A DNA stretch of 64,000 nucleotides from Rhizobium sp. BT03. GTDB taxonomy: Bacteria > Pseudomonadota > Alphaproteobacteria > Rhizobiales > Rhizobiaceae. The DNA lies in the NCBI RefSeq assembly GCF_030053155.1, contig NZ_CP125640.1, positions 3,428,001 through 3,492,000 on the forward strand, given 5' to 3'. Numbering within the stretch: the stretch's first letter is position 1; each line of letters starts with the position of its first letter. Positions 37,986-48,109 of the stretch are shown in pieces. A program made the translations under genes and the position numbers. The notes beneath the pieces are model-generated. The model made no database searches and was not told where the DNA came from. It was given only the letters and a program-made list of their open reading frames with translations.

Positions 37986-39008
37986 TCAGGCCGCCTTTTC
38001 CAGGTCCTTCTTCCAGCTGCCCTTGGCGGCGAGGCTGTTCATCTCGGCGCGGTGGGTGAATTCGCGCTGGCCGGCGGCGACGTTCTCAGGCTTGCCGTTC
38101 CAGGCCTTGAGCGCGCTGTCCTGCAGGGCGCGGCCGTACGAGAAGGTGACGAGCCAGGGAAGGTTGTGGCCATTGATTGCGGAAAGATGGGCGGTTGCTT
38201 CTTCGGTGGTCTGGCCGCCGGAAAGGAAGGCGATGCCGGGAACCGCGGACGGAACGGTCGCCTTCAGCACCTTGACCGTGCGCTCGGCGACTTCGGCGAC
38301 CGAGGCCTTGCGGGCGTTCTTGCCGTCGATGACCATGTTCGGCTTCAGGATCATGCCTTCGAGGCTGACGCGGGCATCGGCCAGTTCTTCAAAAACGATG
38401 CGCAGCGTGGCTTCGGTGACTTCGGCGCAGCGATCGATGTTGTGGTCGCCCGGCTTGCCGTCCATCAGGCATTCCGGCTCGACGATCGGCACGATCTTGG
38501 CTTCCTGGCAGAGGGCGGCATAACGGGCAAGCGCCTGAGCGTTGGCGCGGACCGAGCCGCGGGTCGGCAGCGACGACGAGATGGCGATGACGCCGCGCCA
38601 TTTGGCAAAGCGGGCGCCGGCTTCATAATATTTGGCAAGGCGTTCGCCGAGGCCGTCGAGGCCTTCGGTGATGGTTTCGCCGGGAAATTTGGCCATCGGC
38701 TTGGCGCCGGTGTCGACCTTGATGCCGGGAATGGAACCGGCAGCGCGGATGATCTCGACGAAAGGCGTGCCGTCGGCGGCCTTCTGGTAGAGCGTCTCTT
38801 CGAACAGGATGACGCCGGAGATATATTTCTTCATCGCCTCGTCGGAGCGGAAGAGCATCTCGCGGTAATCGCGGCGGCTGGTTTCGGTCGATTCGAGATT
38901 GATCGTGTCGAAACGCTTCTTGATGGTGGAGGTCGATTCATCGGCAGCAAGCAGTCCTCGGCCGCCCGCAACCATCTGCACAGCAATGTCTTCCAGTCGT
39001 TCGCTCAT
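37986..39008 (-). CDS. fbaB: Class I fructose-bisphosphate aldolase
   Basis: A 340-aa Schiff-base aldolase cleaving fructose-1,6-bisphosphate. Family signatures: GRGLLAADESTSTI at the N-terminus, AKWRGVIAI, the VEPECLMDG strand, and LEGMILKPNMV, where the lysine forms the imine. GIAFLSGGQ and SYGRALQDSALKAW close the barrel. This is the vertebrate-like class I type, unusual among bacteria but known in rhizobia. Next to pgk, gap and tkt, it serves glycolysis, gluconeogenesis or the Calvin-type part of the pathway. Confidence 0.95.
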   Translation of the reverse strand: MSERLEDIAVQMVAGGRGLLAADESTSTIKKRFDTINLESTETSRRDYREMLFRSDEAMKKYISGVILFEETLYQKAADGTPFVEIIRAAGSIPGIKVDTGAKPMAKFPGETITEGLDGLGERLAKYYEAGARFAKWRGVIAISSSLPTRGSVRANAQALARYAALCQEAKIVPIVEPECLMDGKPGDHNIDRCAEVTEATLRIVFEELADARVSLEGMILKPNMVIDGKNARKASVAEVAERTVKVLKATVPSAVPGIAFLSGGQTTEEATAHLSAINGHNLPWLVTFSYGRALQDSALKAWNGKPENVAAGQREFTHRAEMNSLAAKGSWKKDLEKAA

Positions 39009-39316
39009 TCGATCTCTCCACAGCGTTAAACATCGGCGTTAAGAATATAGGACGGCGATAACAGAAGTTTATAGAGAGGAAAATGGAAGCCTAAGCCACT
39101 GAAACGATTGAAATCAATTCAATCGTTTGAAAAAATGGGATTTTTTCCAGCCCGTGAGCAAAAGACCGCGGAAGGCCCTTCGCCGCCGCGGTCTATCCAC
39201 ATGTAAAACCTGTCAAATCGGGCTGGCGGCGCTGCGCGCCCTGTTCGGCGCGCAAAGGACGCGGCAGCATTTCAAACAGAGGCATCGGCCCAAATATCGG
39301 GCCGATGCGCAGGCAG
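39009..39316. other. 308-bp gap between fba and pgk with a hairpin
   Basis: GCATCGGCCC (39282-39291) pairs with GGGCCGATGC (39299-39308) around 7 nt, 8 bp past the pgk stop, likely a transcription stop or RNA end for pgk. The A/T-rich segment 39040-39130 would hold the fba promoter. No gene seen. Confidence 0.5.
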
Positions 39317-40519
39317 TTACCGGCCGGCGTTGAGGACGGCGACGCCGGGAAGCTCCTTGCCTTCCATCCATTCCAGGAAAGCGCCGCCGGCTGTGGAGAC
39401 ATAGGTGAAATCGTCGGCAACGTCGGCATGGTTCAGCGCCGAGACGGTGTCGCCGCCGCCGGCAACGGAGGTGAGCTTGCCGGCGGCGGTGCGGCCAGCG
39501 GCGTATTTCGCGGCAGCGACGGTCGCGGCATCGAAGGGCTCGATCTCGAAGGCGCCAAGCGGGCCGTTCCAGACGAGAGTGGAGGCGCGCTCGATCCAGC
39601 CGTTGATGGCCTGGATGGATTTCGGGCCGACGTCGAGCACCATGGCATCGGCCGGAATGGCCTCGATATCGACTGTCTCGTTGGCGGCACCCGCCTTGAA
39701 TTCGCGGGCAATCACGCCGTCTTCCGGCAGAATGATGGCGCAGCCTGATGTCGCGGCTTCGATCATGATCTGCTTGGCGGTTTCGGCGAGGTCATGCTCG
39801 CAGAGCGATTTGCCGACATTGGTGCCGCGGGCGGCAATGAAGGTATTGGCCATGCCACCGCCGATGACCAGTGCATCGACCTTCTTCACGAGGTTCATCA
39901 GGAGGTCGATCTTGGTGGAGACCTTGGCGCCGCCGACGATTGCCACAACAGGGCGGGCGGGATCGCCAAGGCCCTTTTCCAGCGCCTCCAACTCGGCCTG
40001 CATCGTGCGGCCGGCATAGGCCGGCAGGTGGTGGGCGAGGCCTTCGGTCGAGGCATGGGCGCGGTGGGCGGCGGAGAAGGCGTCGTTGACATAGATGTCG
40101 CCGTTGGCGGCGAGCGCCTTGGTGAAGTCGGGATCGTTCTTTTCCTCGCCCTTGTGGAAGCGGGTGTTTTCCAGAAGCAGTATATCGCCGTCATTCATCG
40201 CGGCGACGGCGGAGGCTGCAGCCTCGCCGATGCAGTCGGAGGCCGTCGACACGGCATGATCTAGCACTTCCTCGACCGAAGGGGCGATCAGCGACAGCGA
40301 CAGATCCGGCGAAGGGCCATCTTTCGGCCGGCCGAAATGGGCCAGCAGAATCACCTTGGCGCCCTTCTCGGACAGTTCGAGGATCGTCGGCGCCACACGC
40401 TCGATGCGCGTCGTATCGGTGACCTTGCCGTCCTTGACCGGGACGTTGAGATCGACGCGGACGAGAACGCGCTTGCCGCGGATGTCAGTGAGATCGTCGA
40501 GGGTTTTGAAGGAAGGCAT
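39317..40519 (-). CDS. pgk: Phosphoglycerate kinase
   Basis: A 400-aa glycolytic kinase transferring phosphate from 1,3-bisphosphoglycerate to [19 protein letters not shown] opens the N-domain, HFGRPKDGP binds 3-phosphoglycerate, [13 protein letters not shown] starts the nucleotide domain and [13 protein letters not shown] is the C-terminal phosphate loop. Full length, all on the minus strand with fba, gap and tkt nearby. Confidence 0.97.
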   Translation of the reverse strand: MPSFKTLDDLTDIRGKRVLVRVDLNVPVKDGKVTDTTRIERVAPTILELSEKGAKVILLAHFGRPKDGPSPDLSLSLIAPSVEEVLDHAVSTASDCIGEAAASAVAAMNDGDILLLENTRFHKGEEKNDPDFTKALAANGDIYVNDAFSAAHRAHASTEGLAHHLPAYAGRTMQAELEALEKGLGDPARPVVAIVGGAKVSTKIDLLMNLVKKVDALVIGGGMANTFIAARGTNVGKSLCEHDLAETAKQIMIEAATSGCAIILPEDGVIAREFKAGAANETVDIEAIPADAMVLDVGPKSIQAINGWIERASTLVWNGPLGAFEIEPFDAATVAAAKYAAGRTAAGKLTSVAGGGDTVSALNHADVADDFTYVSTAGGAFLEWMEGKELPGVAVLNAGR

Positions 40520-40588
40520 GGGGAGATCCAGTCTTGGTTGGCGGAAATTGCGCCGACCATAGCAAGGATCATTCGAGACGCAAGGCGT

Positions 40589-42463
40589 TCAGCGACCGTT
40601 TTCGTGTGTGCCGTCGTCGCGTCCGGCGGCTGCTTTCGGAGCGGCTTCGGAGGCTGCGGCTTCTCGCCTCCGGCGTCCCTTCAGCCGGTCGCGGATGCGC
40701 TGGATGATGTCCTTGAGGTTAATGAAGATCGGCAGGGTGATTGCCGGTTCGACCGCCTCGAGCGACATGCCGACGGAGGTGACGTGGTCGTGCTCGTCGA
40801 GATCGCGGACGATCAGGATGATCGAACCGAGGCGGACGCGGTCGGCATAATCGGCCTTGCCGCCAAGGCGCTGCCGCATCAGTTCGGCGATGGTCAGGCC
40901 CTTTTCGGATTCGTTGAGCAGGCCGGGGCCATAGGCGGCGTCGAGATCGGCGGCCGGGCGGGCGGGCGAGAGCGCGAAGGCGCCGAAGAATTCGGCGTCG
41001 TCCTCATCCACCGGCGCACGGCTGGCAAAGAGCCGGTCGAGCAGACGGGAGTAGCTCGGCACGATGAAGAGATAGACGAGATCGTGCTCCCGCAGCCGCC
41101 CGGCATATTGATAGCGCATCGACTTGCCGTCACGGATGACGAGGGAAGGGGTTGCCCAGCGCGGAATGCGCTCGCCGCGCAGCACCGGGCTATCCTTGAT
41201 GACGCGGTAGGAAAGCAGTTCGTGGTTGGCTGCACCCGGCAGGTCGACCTCGACCTTGTCGACCGCGCCGATGCGCGGCGGAATGATCAGGCCGAGCTTC
41301 TTGGCAACGGGTTTGATCGTCCAGCCCTGCACGAGCAGCGAGACCAGCACGATGATGAAGGCCGTGTTGAAATAGATCTGGCCGTTTTCCAGGCCGCCCA
41401 GGATCGGCATGATGGCAAGCAGAATGGAGACGGCGCCGCGCAGGCCGACCCAGGCAACGAAGCCGATCTCCTGCTGCGTGTAGTCGAAGGGGAGCAGCGA
41501 CAGCCAGATCGCCAAGGGTCGGGCGATGAAGATCAGGAAGAGGGCAAGCAGAATGGCCGGCACGATGATGACGGGAAATTGCGATGGCGTGGCGAGCAGG
41601 CCGAGCACCAGGAACATGATGATCTGCGCCAGCCAGGTCATGCCGTCCTGGAAACGCTTGATGGTGCCGATCGCCTGCATCTTGCGGTTTCCGGCGTAAA
41701 TGCCGGCGACATAGACGGCGAGGAAGCCGCTGCCGCCGACCGCGCCGGTGAAGGAGAAGACCAGCAGGGCGAGCGCCAGCACGAAGATCGGCGTCAGGCC
41801 GCGGTCGGTGTCGAGCTTGCTGACGATCAGCACGATCATCATGCCGCCGAGCAGGCCGAGAATGACGCCGAGGCCCATCTGCTGAACGAACATGGCGAGC
41901 ATGCCGATATTGATGCCGGCGTAACGCTCGCCGCTCGCCAGCACTTCGACAAGGGCGATGCTCAGGAAGATCGCCATCGGATCGTTGGTGCCGGACTCGA
42001 CCTCCAGCGTCGAGCGCACCTTGTCGCGGATATTGATGCCGCCGATGCGCAGCAGGAAGAAAACTGCTGCGGCATCCGTCGAGGCGACGATCGAGCCGAG
42101 CAGCAGGCCTTCCAGCCAGGTGAAATTCAAGAGCCACATGGCGGCGACGGCAAAGAGCGAGGCGGTAATCAGCACGCCGACCGAGGCGAGCGCCAGAGAG
42201 GGCACGGCCGCAAGCCGGAAGGCCTGCATCGGCGTGCCGAAGCCGGAATCGAAGAGGATAACGGCCAGCGCAATGGAGCCAAGGATATAGGCGAGGTAAT
42301 TGTTGCTGAACTCGATGCCGAGGCCGTCGACGCCGGCGGCAAGGCCGATCATCAGGAAAAGCAGCAGGAGGGGCGCGCCGAACCGAAAGGCGAGCAGGCT
42401 TGAAAAAGCGGCAAGAAGCACGAGCGCCGTCGAGACCAGCACCACGATATAGAACGCTTCCAT
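40589..42463 (-). CDS. cvrA: Potassium/proton antiporter (NhaP2/CvrA type)
   Basis: A 624-aa CPA1 antiporter: about 12-13 TM helices in residues 1-395, with the SGTNDPMAIFLSIALVE (acidic ND motif) characteristic of cation/proton exchangers, then a TrkA-C (RCK_C) domain at about 400-480 and a CorC-type C-terminal domain. The NhaP2 family exports K+ in exchange for H+ under stress. ATG 42463 follows GGAAAGGGGT; a GTG two codons earlier is too close to that site. Confidence 0.88.
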   Translation of the reverse strand: MEAFYIVVLVSTALVLLAAFSSLLAFRFGAPLLLLFLMIGLAAGVDGLGIEFSNNYLAYILGSIALAVILFDSGFGTPMQAFRLAAVPSLALASVGVLITASLFAVAAMWLLNFTWLEGLLLGSIVASTDAAAVFFLLRIGGINIRDKVRSTLEVESGTNDPMAIFLSIALVEVLASGERYAGINIGMLAMFVQQMGLGVILGLLGGMMIVLIVSKLDTDRGLTPIFVLALALLVFSFTGAVGGSGFLAVYVAGIYAGNRKMQAIGTIKRFQDGMTWLAQIIMFLVLGLLATPSQFPVIIVPAILLALFLIFIARPLAIWLSLLPFDYTQQEIGFVAWVGLRGAVSILLAIMPILGGLENGQIYFNTAFIIVLVSLLVQGWTIKPVAKKLGLIIPPRIGAVDKVEVDLPGAANHELLSYRVIKDSPVLRGERIPRWATPSLVIRDGKSMRYQYAGRLREHDLVYLFIVPSYSRLLDRLFASRAPVDEDDAEFFGAFALSPARPAADLDAAYGPGLLNESEKGLTIAELMRQRLGGKADYADRVRLGSIILIVRDLDEHDHVTSVGMSLEAVEPAITLPIFINLKDIIQRIRDRLKGRRRREAAASEAAPKAAAGRDDGTHENGR

Positions 42464-42846
42464 GCCCACCCCTTTCCATCGACTGCTTCGCGAGTACGGC
42501 CAGGTCAGGCCGCCCCGTCTTCATCCAACCCCTCTTCACGCGCGGCGGCCCATCAGTAAACGGCAAAACGTCAGAGAAGGGTAGGCCTTGCGGCTTAACC
42601 TCGTCGCGATGCTGCATCATGCTGCTGAACGGCTGCCGGACGGCCAACCGACACGGAATGCTACGGGAGAAATTCTCTATAAAGAATGTATAAGAAAATC
42701 AGGCGAGAGCAGGGCGAAAGGCAGGAAGACCGATTTTTCCTGCGGGTATCTGCAAGCCGCGACAGGATAGGGCGCGCTTCTGCTTTCACGCGGCCCCTTC
42801 GTCTTGTCCAATTACGGAAGAAAGGAATTGCAGCCGCGGATCGGCG
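42464..42846. other. 383-bp intergenic region
   Basis: I see no gene, repeat or terminator that I can defend. An AT-rich patch near 42670-42710 (CTATAAAGAATGTATAAG) could be a promoter. The short frames here have no ribosome site or family likeness. Confidence 0.4.
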
Positions 42847-43026
42847 CTATCCCAACACTGCCTGAAGTATAGTGACGGCGAGAAACGAGAGACCGATGGC
42901 CGCGGCAACCCGGATCACCAGCCGATCAGCCTTTGCCAGCACGGCAGGTCGGACGTCCCGCTTGGGATGAAACCGCTGCCGCCGCTTGAGGGTGGTGTGG
43001 GACAAGCGTTTTTGCGCCCCTGCCAT
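42847..43026 (-). CDS. Small hypothetical protein with C-terminal TM helix (59 aa)
   Basis: A 59-codon frame: MAGAQKRLSHTTLKRRQRFH, then PKRDVRPAVLAKADRLVIRV, with AAAIGLSFLAVTILQAVLG as a single hydrophobic C-terminal helix. The N-terminal half is strongly basic. This basic-then-hydrophobic layout is that of a small tail-anchored protein. No family known to me. Codon choice is GC-rich, as in the neighbours. Confidence 0.55.
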   Translation of the reverse strand: MAGAQKRLSHTTLKRRQRFHPKRDVRPAVLAKADRLVIRVAAAIGLSFLAVTILQAVLG

Positions 43027-43190
43027 TGATCGCCTCCGCTTGGATCATTTCAGCCATTGTGCAGCGTTATGCATCTCTCAATCTATCACGTTTGGCCAGC
43101 GGATTGCCAACCCGTGATTCTATCCTTGCGGACACATCGCCCCGTCGCTTCGAAGCGGCTTTCAAAGCCGAAAACGATGCAGATTGACTG

Positions 43191-43505
43191 TCAGTCTTCG
43201 GTGTCTTCGCTCTCGTCGGTCAGATCCTCGACCGGAACCAGGAAAACGACGAATTCGTCATCGATGGTTCGTTGCGGATCATCGTCGAATTCATAGGCGT
43301 GCTCGACTTCGCTGGCTTCCTCTGCGGTCGCCTTGCGCAGGCTGAGAGCGGCCCTGCGGTCCCACAGCGGCTTGCCCTCGGACTCCAGGATCGTCAGGTC
43401 GTCGCGAAAATCTTCCGCCTCGAAGAAATGCGTCGCTTCCTCGTGGTTTTTCGAGCGAAAGCTGGCAATGGCGCGGCCAGCGATCTCAACGGTAAAGTAA
43501 TCCAT
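43191..43505 (-). CDS. Hypothetical acidic protein (104 aa)
   Basis: A 104-aa protein, MDYFTVEIAGRAIASFRSK to DESEDTED, with an acidic C-terminus and no hydrophobic segment. No domain recognised. The start at 43505 has GGGAGAGAT upstream and is the only Met before the folded part. Its neighbours are gap and a small TM protein. Confidence 0.6.
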   Translation of the reverse strand: MDYFTVEIAGRAIASFRSKNHEEATHFFEAEDFRDDLTILESEGKPLWDRRAALSLRKATAEEASEVEHAYEFDDDPQRTIDDEFVVFLVPVEDLTDESEDTED

Positions 43506-43597
43506 CCATCTCTCCCTATCTTCCCCGGCCGGCGATGCGGTTCAGGGCCTAGTGCACCATAGCAGGTTTCGCAGTCGATCTGGCGCGGTGCCTATAA

Positions 43598-43622
43598 CAA
43601 AACGGCCCGGTTTCCCGGGCCG
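43598..43622 (-). terminator. Rho-independent terminator of gap
   Basis: CGGCCCGG (43603-43610) pairs with CCGGGCCG (43615-43622) around 4 nt. On the minus strand the stem is followed by TTTTG. It sits 27 bp past the gap stop. Confidence 0.8.
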
Positions 43623-43648
43623 CTTGCAATCAGTCGTTCGTCAGGCGC

Positions 43649-44659
43649 TCAGATGAGCTTGGCGAAAGCCACTGCCGTGTCGGACATGCGGCTGGAGAAG
43701 CCCCATTCGTTGTCGTACCAGGACAGGACGCGCACGAAGTTGCCTTCCATGACCTTGGTCTGATCGGTCGCGAAGATCGAGGAGTGGCTGTCGTGGTTGA
43801 AGTCACGCGAGACCAGCGGCTCGTCGGTATAGCCGAGGATGCCCTTCAGCTTGCCGTTCGCCGCAGCCTGGATGGCTTCGTTGATTTCGCCGACCGTGGT
43901 CGCCTTCTTGGAGACGAACTTGAAGTCGACGACCGAAACGTTCGGGGTCGGAACGCGGATCGAGGTGCCGTCGAGCTTGCCCTTCAGATGCGGCAGAACG
44001 AGGCCAACCGCCTTGGCGGCGCCCGTCGAGGTTGGGATCATCGACAGGGCGGCGGCGCGGGCGCGATACAGGTCCTTGTGCATCGTGTCGAGCGTCGGCT
44101 GGTCGCCGGTGTAGGAGTGGATGGTCGTCATGAAGCCGTGGTCGATGCCGACGGCGTCGTCGAGGACCTTCACGACCGGCACCAGGCAGTTGGTGGTGCA
44201 GGAGGCGTTGGAGATGACCATGTGCTCCTTGGTGAGCTGGTCATGGTTGACGCCGAAGACGACGGTCAGGTCGGCGCCGTCTGCAGGCGCCGAAACGATG
44301 ACGCGCTTGGCGCCGGCCGTCAGGTGAGCGGCGGCCTTGTCGCGGGCGGTGAAGATGCCGGTGCATTCCATGGCGATGTCGACGCCGAGTTCGCGGTGCG
44401 GAAGCGTCGCCGGATCCTTGATCGCGGTGACCTTGATCGGCTTGCCGTTGCCGACGATGATCGTGTCACCCTCGACCTTCACCGTTGCCGGGAAGCGGCC
44501 GTGGATCGAGTCGTAGCGCAGCAGGTGGGCGTTGGTTTCGACGGGGCCGAGATCGTTGATGGCGACGACTTCGATGTCGGTGCGGCCGGATTCGACGATA
44601 GCGCGCAGGACGTTGCGGCCGATGCGGCCGAAGCCGTTAATGGCAACCTTGACTGTCAT
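43649..44659 (-). CDS. gap: Glyceraldehyde-3-phosphate dehydrogenase, type I
   Basis: A 336-aa NAD-dependent enzyme. [14 protein letters not shown] is the Rossmann loop, [13 protein letters not shown] holds the catalytic cysteine, [12 protein letters not shown] and [17 protein letters not shown] follow, and [13 protein letters not shown] is at the end. The start at 44659 gives the usual [11 protein letters not shown]; an ATG two codons upstream is also possible. tkt lies 80 bp upstream on the same strand. Confidence 0.96.
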   Translation of the reverse strand: MTVKVAINGFGRIGRNVLRAIVESGRTDIEVVAINDLGPVETNAHLLRYDSIHGRFPATVKVEGDTIIVGNGKPIKVTAIKDPATLPHRELGVDIAMECTGIFTARDKAAAHLTAGAKRVIVSAPADGADLTVVFGVNHDQLTKEHMVISNASCTTNCLVPVVKVLDDAVGIDHGFMTTIHSYTGDQPTLDTMHKDLYRARAAALSMIPTSTGAAKAVGLVLPHLKGKLDGTSIRVPTPNVSVVDFKFVSKKATTVGEINEAIQAAANGKLKGILGYTDEPLVSRDFNHDSHSSIFATDQTKVMEGNFVRVLSWYDNEWGFSSRMSDTAVAFAKLI

Positions 44660-44740
44660 GTTCATTCACTCCCGATAGAATAGAGCCCGATAGAAGGGGC
44701 CTGGAATTGAGGAGATGGAGAGCGCCTCAAGGCGCCCTCA

Positions 44741-46714
44741 TTAAAGCTTTGCTTCCGCGGCCGCAACGACGGCGTCGGCGGTAATGCCGAAATGCTTGTA
44801 AACGTCCTTCACCGGGCCGGAAGCGCCGAAGCCCTTCATGCCGATGAAAGTGCCTTCCGGTCCGATGAAGGCATCCCAGCCTTCGCGGACGGCGGCTTCG
44901 ACGGCGATCTTGACCGGCGAGTTGCCAAGGATTTCCTTGCGATAGGCGTCCGGCTGCTCGAAGAACAGTTCCGTGCAGGGAACCGACACGACGCGCACCG
45001 TGACACCCTTGGCTTCAAGGGCTGCGCGGGCGGCAACGGCGATTTCGACTTCCGAACCGGAGGCGAAGATCGTCACCTTGGCGTCGGCATTGCCGGCCAG
45101 CGTATAGGCGCCCTGCTCGCTGAGGTTCTTTTCGCTGTATTCGGTGCGGACCGGGCTGAGGTTCTGACGCGTCAGGGCAAGGCCCGACGGACGGTTGTGC
45201 GTCTTGACGGCGATCTGCCAGCATTCCGCCGTTTCCGTGGCGTCGGCCGGACGGAAGACCATCAGGTTCGGGATGGCGCGCAGGCCGGCGAGCTGTTCGA
45301 CGGGCTGGTGCGTCGGGCCGTCTTCGCCGACGCCGATCGAGTCATGCGTCAGGACGTGAATGACGCGGATGCCCATCAGCGCAGCGAGGCGGATCGGCGG
45401 GCGGCAGTAATCCGAGAAGATCAGGAAGCCGCCGCTATAGGGAATGAGGCCGCCATGCAGCGCGATGCCGTTCATGGCCGAGGCCATGCCGTGCTCGCGG
45501 ATGCCCCAATGCATGTACCGGCCGGCGAAATCCGTCGGCGTGATCGAGTGCATCTGGCTGGTCTTGGTGTTGTTCGACGGCGTCAGGTCGGCGGAGCCGC
45601 CGAGCGTTTCCGGCAGGAAGCCGTTGATGACCTCGAGCGCGTCTTCCGAAGCCTTGCGGGTGGCAACGGTCGGCTTGGTCTCGGCAAGCTTCTTCTTGTA
45701 GGTGCTGATTGCGGCATCGAAGCCTTCCGGCAGCTCGCCTGCCATGCGGCGGGTGAATTCGGCCCTGGCCGGAGCCTTGGCCACACCCTGTTCCCAGGCG
45801 TTGACGAGATCGGCGGAGCGGGCGCCGGCTGCACGCCAGCTGTCCAGGACGTCCGACGGGATGACGAAAGCTTCGGATTCCCAGTTCAGCGCCTTGCGGG
45901 TGGCGGCGATTTCCTCGGCGCCGAGCGGATTGCCGTGGACCTTATGGGTGCCCTGCTTGTTCGGGGCGCCGAAGCCGATGATCGTCTTGCAGGCGATGAA
46001 GGTCGGCCGGTCGGATTTGTGGGCGGCTTCGATCGCGGCGGCGATGGCAGCCTGATCGTGACCGTCGATCTCGATCGTGTTCCAGTGAACGGCCTTGAAA
46101 CGGGCGATCTGATCGGTGGAATCCGACAGAGACACGGCGCCGTCGATGGTGATCGAGTTGTTGTCCCAGAACAGAACGAGCTTGTTGAGCTTCAGGTGGC
46201 CGGCGAGCGCGATGGCTTCGTGGCTGATGCCCTCCATCAGGCAGCCGTCGCCGCAGATAGCATAGGTATAGTGATCCTGAAGATCGGAACCGAACTCCTC
46301 GCGCAGCTTGCGTTCGGCAATCGCCATGCCGACGGAATTGGCAATGCCCTGGCCGAGCGGGCCGGTCGTCGTTTCGATGCCGGTGGCGTGACCATATTCC
46401 GGATGGCCGGCGGTCTTCGAGCCGAGCTGGCGGAACTGCTTCAGATCCTCGATCGTCATGTCGGGATAGCCGGTCAGATACAGCAGCGAATAGAGCAGCA
46501 TCGAGCCGTGGCCGGCCGAGAGCACGAAGCGATCGCGGTTCGGCCAATGCGGCTTCTTCGGATCGAACTTCAGATATTTGGTGAACAGGACCGTCGCCAC
46601 ATCAGCCATGCCCATCGGCATGCCCGGGTGGCCGGAGTTCGCCTTTTCGACGGCGTCCATGGCGAGGAAACGGATCGCATTCGCCATCCGGTCGTGTTGT
46701 TCGGGAGAGGTCAT
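44741..46714 (-). CDS. tkt: Transketolase
   Basis: A 657-aa thiamine-diphosphate enzyme of the pentose phosphate and Calvin pathways. Signatures: [15 protein letters not shown] near the N-terminus, [13 protein letters not shown] with the diphosphate-binding aspartate and ENNS replaced by DNNSITIDG, and [23 protein letters not shown] [15 protein letters not shown] in the second domain. Start [16 protein letters not shown] at 46714 is the plausible one; the longer frame adds 25 residues with no ribosome site. It is upstream of gap. Confidence 0.95.
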   Translation of the reverse strand: MTSPEQHDRMANAIRFLAMDAVEKANSGHPGMPMGMADVATVLFTKYLKFDPKKPHWPNRDRFVLSAGHGSMLLYSLLYLTGYPDMTIEDLKQFRQLGSKTAGHPEYGHATGIETTTGPLGQGIANSVGMAIAERKLREEFGSDLQDHYTYAICGDGCLMEGISHEAIALAGHLKLNKLVLFWDNNSITIDGAVSLSDSTDQIARFKAVHWNTIEIDGHDQAAIAAAIEAAHKSDRPTFIACKTIIGFGAPNKQGTHKVHGNPLGAEEIAATRKALNWESEAFVIPSDVLDSWRAAGARSADLVNAWEQGVAKAPARAEFTRRMAGELPEGFDAAISTYKKKLAETKPTVATRKASEDALEVINGFLPETLGGSADLTPSNNTKTSQMHSITPTDFAGRYMHWGIREHGMASAMNGIALHGGLIPYSGGFLIFSDYCRPPIRLAALMGIRVIHVLTHDSIGVGEDGPTHQPVEQLAGLRAIPNLMVFRPADATETAECWQIAVKTHNRPSGLALTRQNLSPVRTEYSEKNLSEQGAYTLAGNADAKVTIFASGSEVEIAVAARAALEAKGVTVRVVSVPCTELFFEQPDAYRKEILGNSPVKIAVEAAVREGWDAFIGPEGTFIGMKGFGASGPVKDVYKHFGITADAVVAAAEAKL

Positions 46715-46955
46715 GGCTTTTCCGCAAGTTCCGGGTGTCGGGGGGATGGCCTCGAGCCTCCAAGACCATCGAGTGAAAGCGGCAGACACATAGCAGTTGG
46801 CGCTGGCAAGTCAATAAATGGGGCGCCAAATCCGGGCAGGTCGCCTCGATTTTTGACATTTGATCGTGCGATTGTACAAAAGACAAATCTTGTGCGGCGA
46901 GGATGTCTAAAACGCTCATCCACAGGATAGGCCGGTGGGCAAGTGACAGGATTTA

Positions 46956-46984
46956 TTGACGGGCCGTCGGCGAGCTGCATATCC
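46956..46984 (+). promoter_or_regulatory. Candidate promoter for the DUF4164-zapA unit
   Basis: TTGACG (46956-46961), a 17-bp spacer, then ATATCC (46979-46984). Only the -35 is strong; found by eye. Confidence 0.35.
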
Positions 46985-47052
46985 TTTTTGAAATCGCAGG
47001 ACCGGCGCGGCGTGCCGATTCGCGGATCCTGCGCGGGAATCGGGAAGGCATG

Positions 47053-47325
47053 ATGCCCACAGGCAAAACCATGGAAGCAGCGCTCAACGAATTGAGACAG
47101 GCGATTTCGAGTCTCGAAAACGCCGTCGACATGCGCGTCGAGCGGGAGCGCGAGCAGGGCGAGATCGAGGGCGAGGTGCGGCGCGTGCACGCCGATCGCT
47201 CCCGGTTGGCGCAGGAGCTCGATCAGGCCGAATTCCGCGCCAACCGGCTTGAGGAAGTCAACCGCGAGGTATCACGGCGGCTGGTGACGGCCATGGAAAC
47301 GATCCGCGCGGTTCTGGATCGCTAG
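47053..47325 (+). CDS. DUF4164 family coiled-coil protein
   Basis: A 90-aa, almost fully helical protein: ALNELRQAISSLENAVDMR, then RRVHADRSRLAQELDQAE and a terminal helix ending TIRAVLDR. It precedes zapA, as in other Rhizobiales, so a division-related role is possible but not shown. The start is ATG 47053 (or 47050, directly before it) after GGGAAGG. The stop TAG is the first triplet of a RIME-like repeat. Confidence 0.82.
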   Translation: MPTGKTMEAALNELRQAISSLENAVDMRVEREREQGEIEGEVRRVHADRSRLAQELDQAEFRANRLEEVNREVSRRLVTAMETIRAVLDR

Positions 47326-47435
47326 AACAGGATGATTTTAGGCCAGGTTGGCTCAAAATCTGAATCCTGTTCTAATTTAAGAGTTGAGCATGATGTCGTC
47401 CGAAAACCGCTCACGCTTTTCGGCATCATGCTCTC
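47323..47435. repeat. RIME-like palindromic repeat (copy D)
   Basis: Same modules as copy A in reverse order and orientation: TAGAACAGGATGATTTTAGG with its partner CCTGTTCTA, then TTGAGCATGATG with its partner CATCATGCTCT (ending 47434). It fills the 117-bp gap between DUF4164 and zapA and starts with the upstream gene's stop codon. Confidence 0.8.
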
Positions 47436-47451
47436 TTAGAAAGAGTTTGGC

Positions 47452-47829
47452 ATGGCGCAGGTGACGGTAACGATCGACGGCAAGGCCTATCGCATGGCCT
47501 GCGAGGAAGGGCAGGAGGATCACCTGACCGATCTCGCCACCCGTTTCGACCGCTATGTCGGCCATCTCAAGGGGCAGTTCGGGGAAATCGGCGATCTCAG
47601 GATCACTGTTATGGCCGGTATCATGATCATGGATGAAATTGCCGAGCTGACGCGCCGCGTCGCCGGGCTGGAATCCGAACTCGAGTCCTTGCGCGGCAAC
47701 CGCGACACGGTGCTTGCGGCCACCGCCCGCACCGAGGAAAATCTGGCGGCGGCGCTCAGCGAGGTTTCAAGCCGCATCCGCGGCATCACCGACAAGCTGA
47801 ACGGCCGGCCCGCCCCCGAACTCAATTGA
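47452..47829 (+). CDS. zapA: Cell division protein ZapA
   Basis: A 125-aa ZapA-family protein: AQVTVTIDGKAYRMACEEGQ, DLATRFDRYVGHL, then the long C-terminal helix MIMDEIAELTRRVAGLESEL. ZapA binds FtsZ and stabilises the Z-ring. The start at 47452 follows AAAGAG after the repeat. The 6S RNA gene lies downstream, as in many bacteria. Confidence 0.93.
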   Translation: MAQVTVTIDGKAYRMACEEGQEDHLTDLATRFDRYVGHLKGQFGEIGDLRITVMAGIMIMDEIAELTRRVAGLESELESLRGNRDTVLAATARTEENLAAALSEVSSRIRGITDKLNGRPAPELN

Positions 47830-47889
47830 TCTTCAATTAAATTAGGACGACCCGCCGCCGCCACTGGCGCGTCAGCGCAAACGACCTTA

Positions 47890-48060
47890 TATATCGCGAT
47901 GCGGTCTGCGCCTCTCGACAGGAACCACAATCCCTGGGGCCATACTCGATCCAAAGGGAGCTGTCCCTGGCCAGGCCCGTGGGCCTGGACACACGGCGCC
48001 CACCTACGTTTGTAGGCACCCAGGATCGTAAACATCCATCGGTTGCCGTGGATCGCACCT
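47890..48060 (+). ncRNA. ssrS: Probable 6S RNA
   Basis: About 170 nt just after zapA that folds into a long rod: GCGAT (47896-47900) against ATCGC (48052-48056) as the closing stem, CCCTGGG (47932-47938) against CACCCAGG in the 3' half, and CCAGGCCC-GT-GGGCCTGG as the terminal hairpin. The zapA-adjacent site and the rod shape are those of 6S RNA, which binds the sigma-70 holoenzyme. The ends are estimates, and no codon-like pattern is seen. Confidence 0.65.
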
Positions 48061-48109
48061 TCCCTGCCAGCCTCAGCAAGGATACCGGACCGACCGGGGA
48101 ACGGGCTAC

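Noticed and set aside
40337..42403. 688-codon plus-strand frame opposite the antiporter, and a similar 712-codon one at 44792-46930 opposite tkt
   Set aside because: Both are rich in Arg, Asp, Gly and His with no hydrophobic core, typical of GC-driven antisense frames. The opposite strands encode clear families.
42588..42770. 60-codon plus-strand frame in the gap after the antiporter
   Set aside because: No ribosome site, no hydrophobic or domain pattern, atypical codon use.
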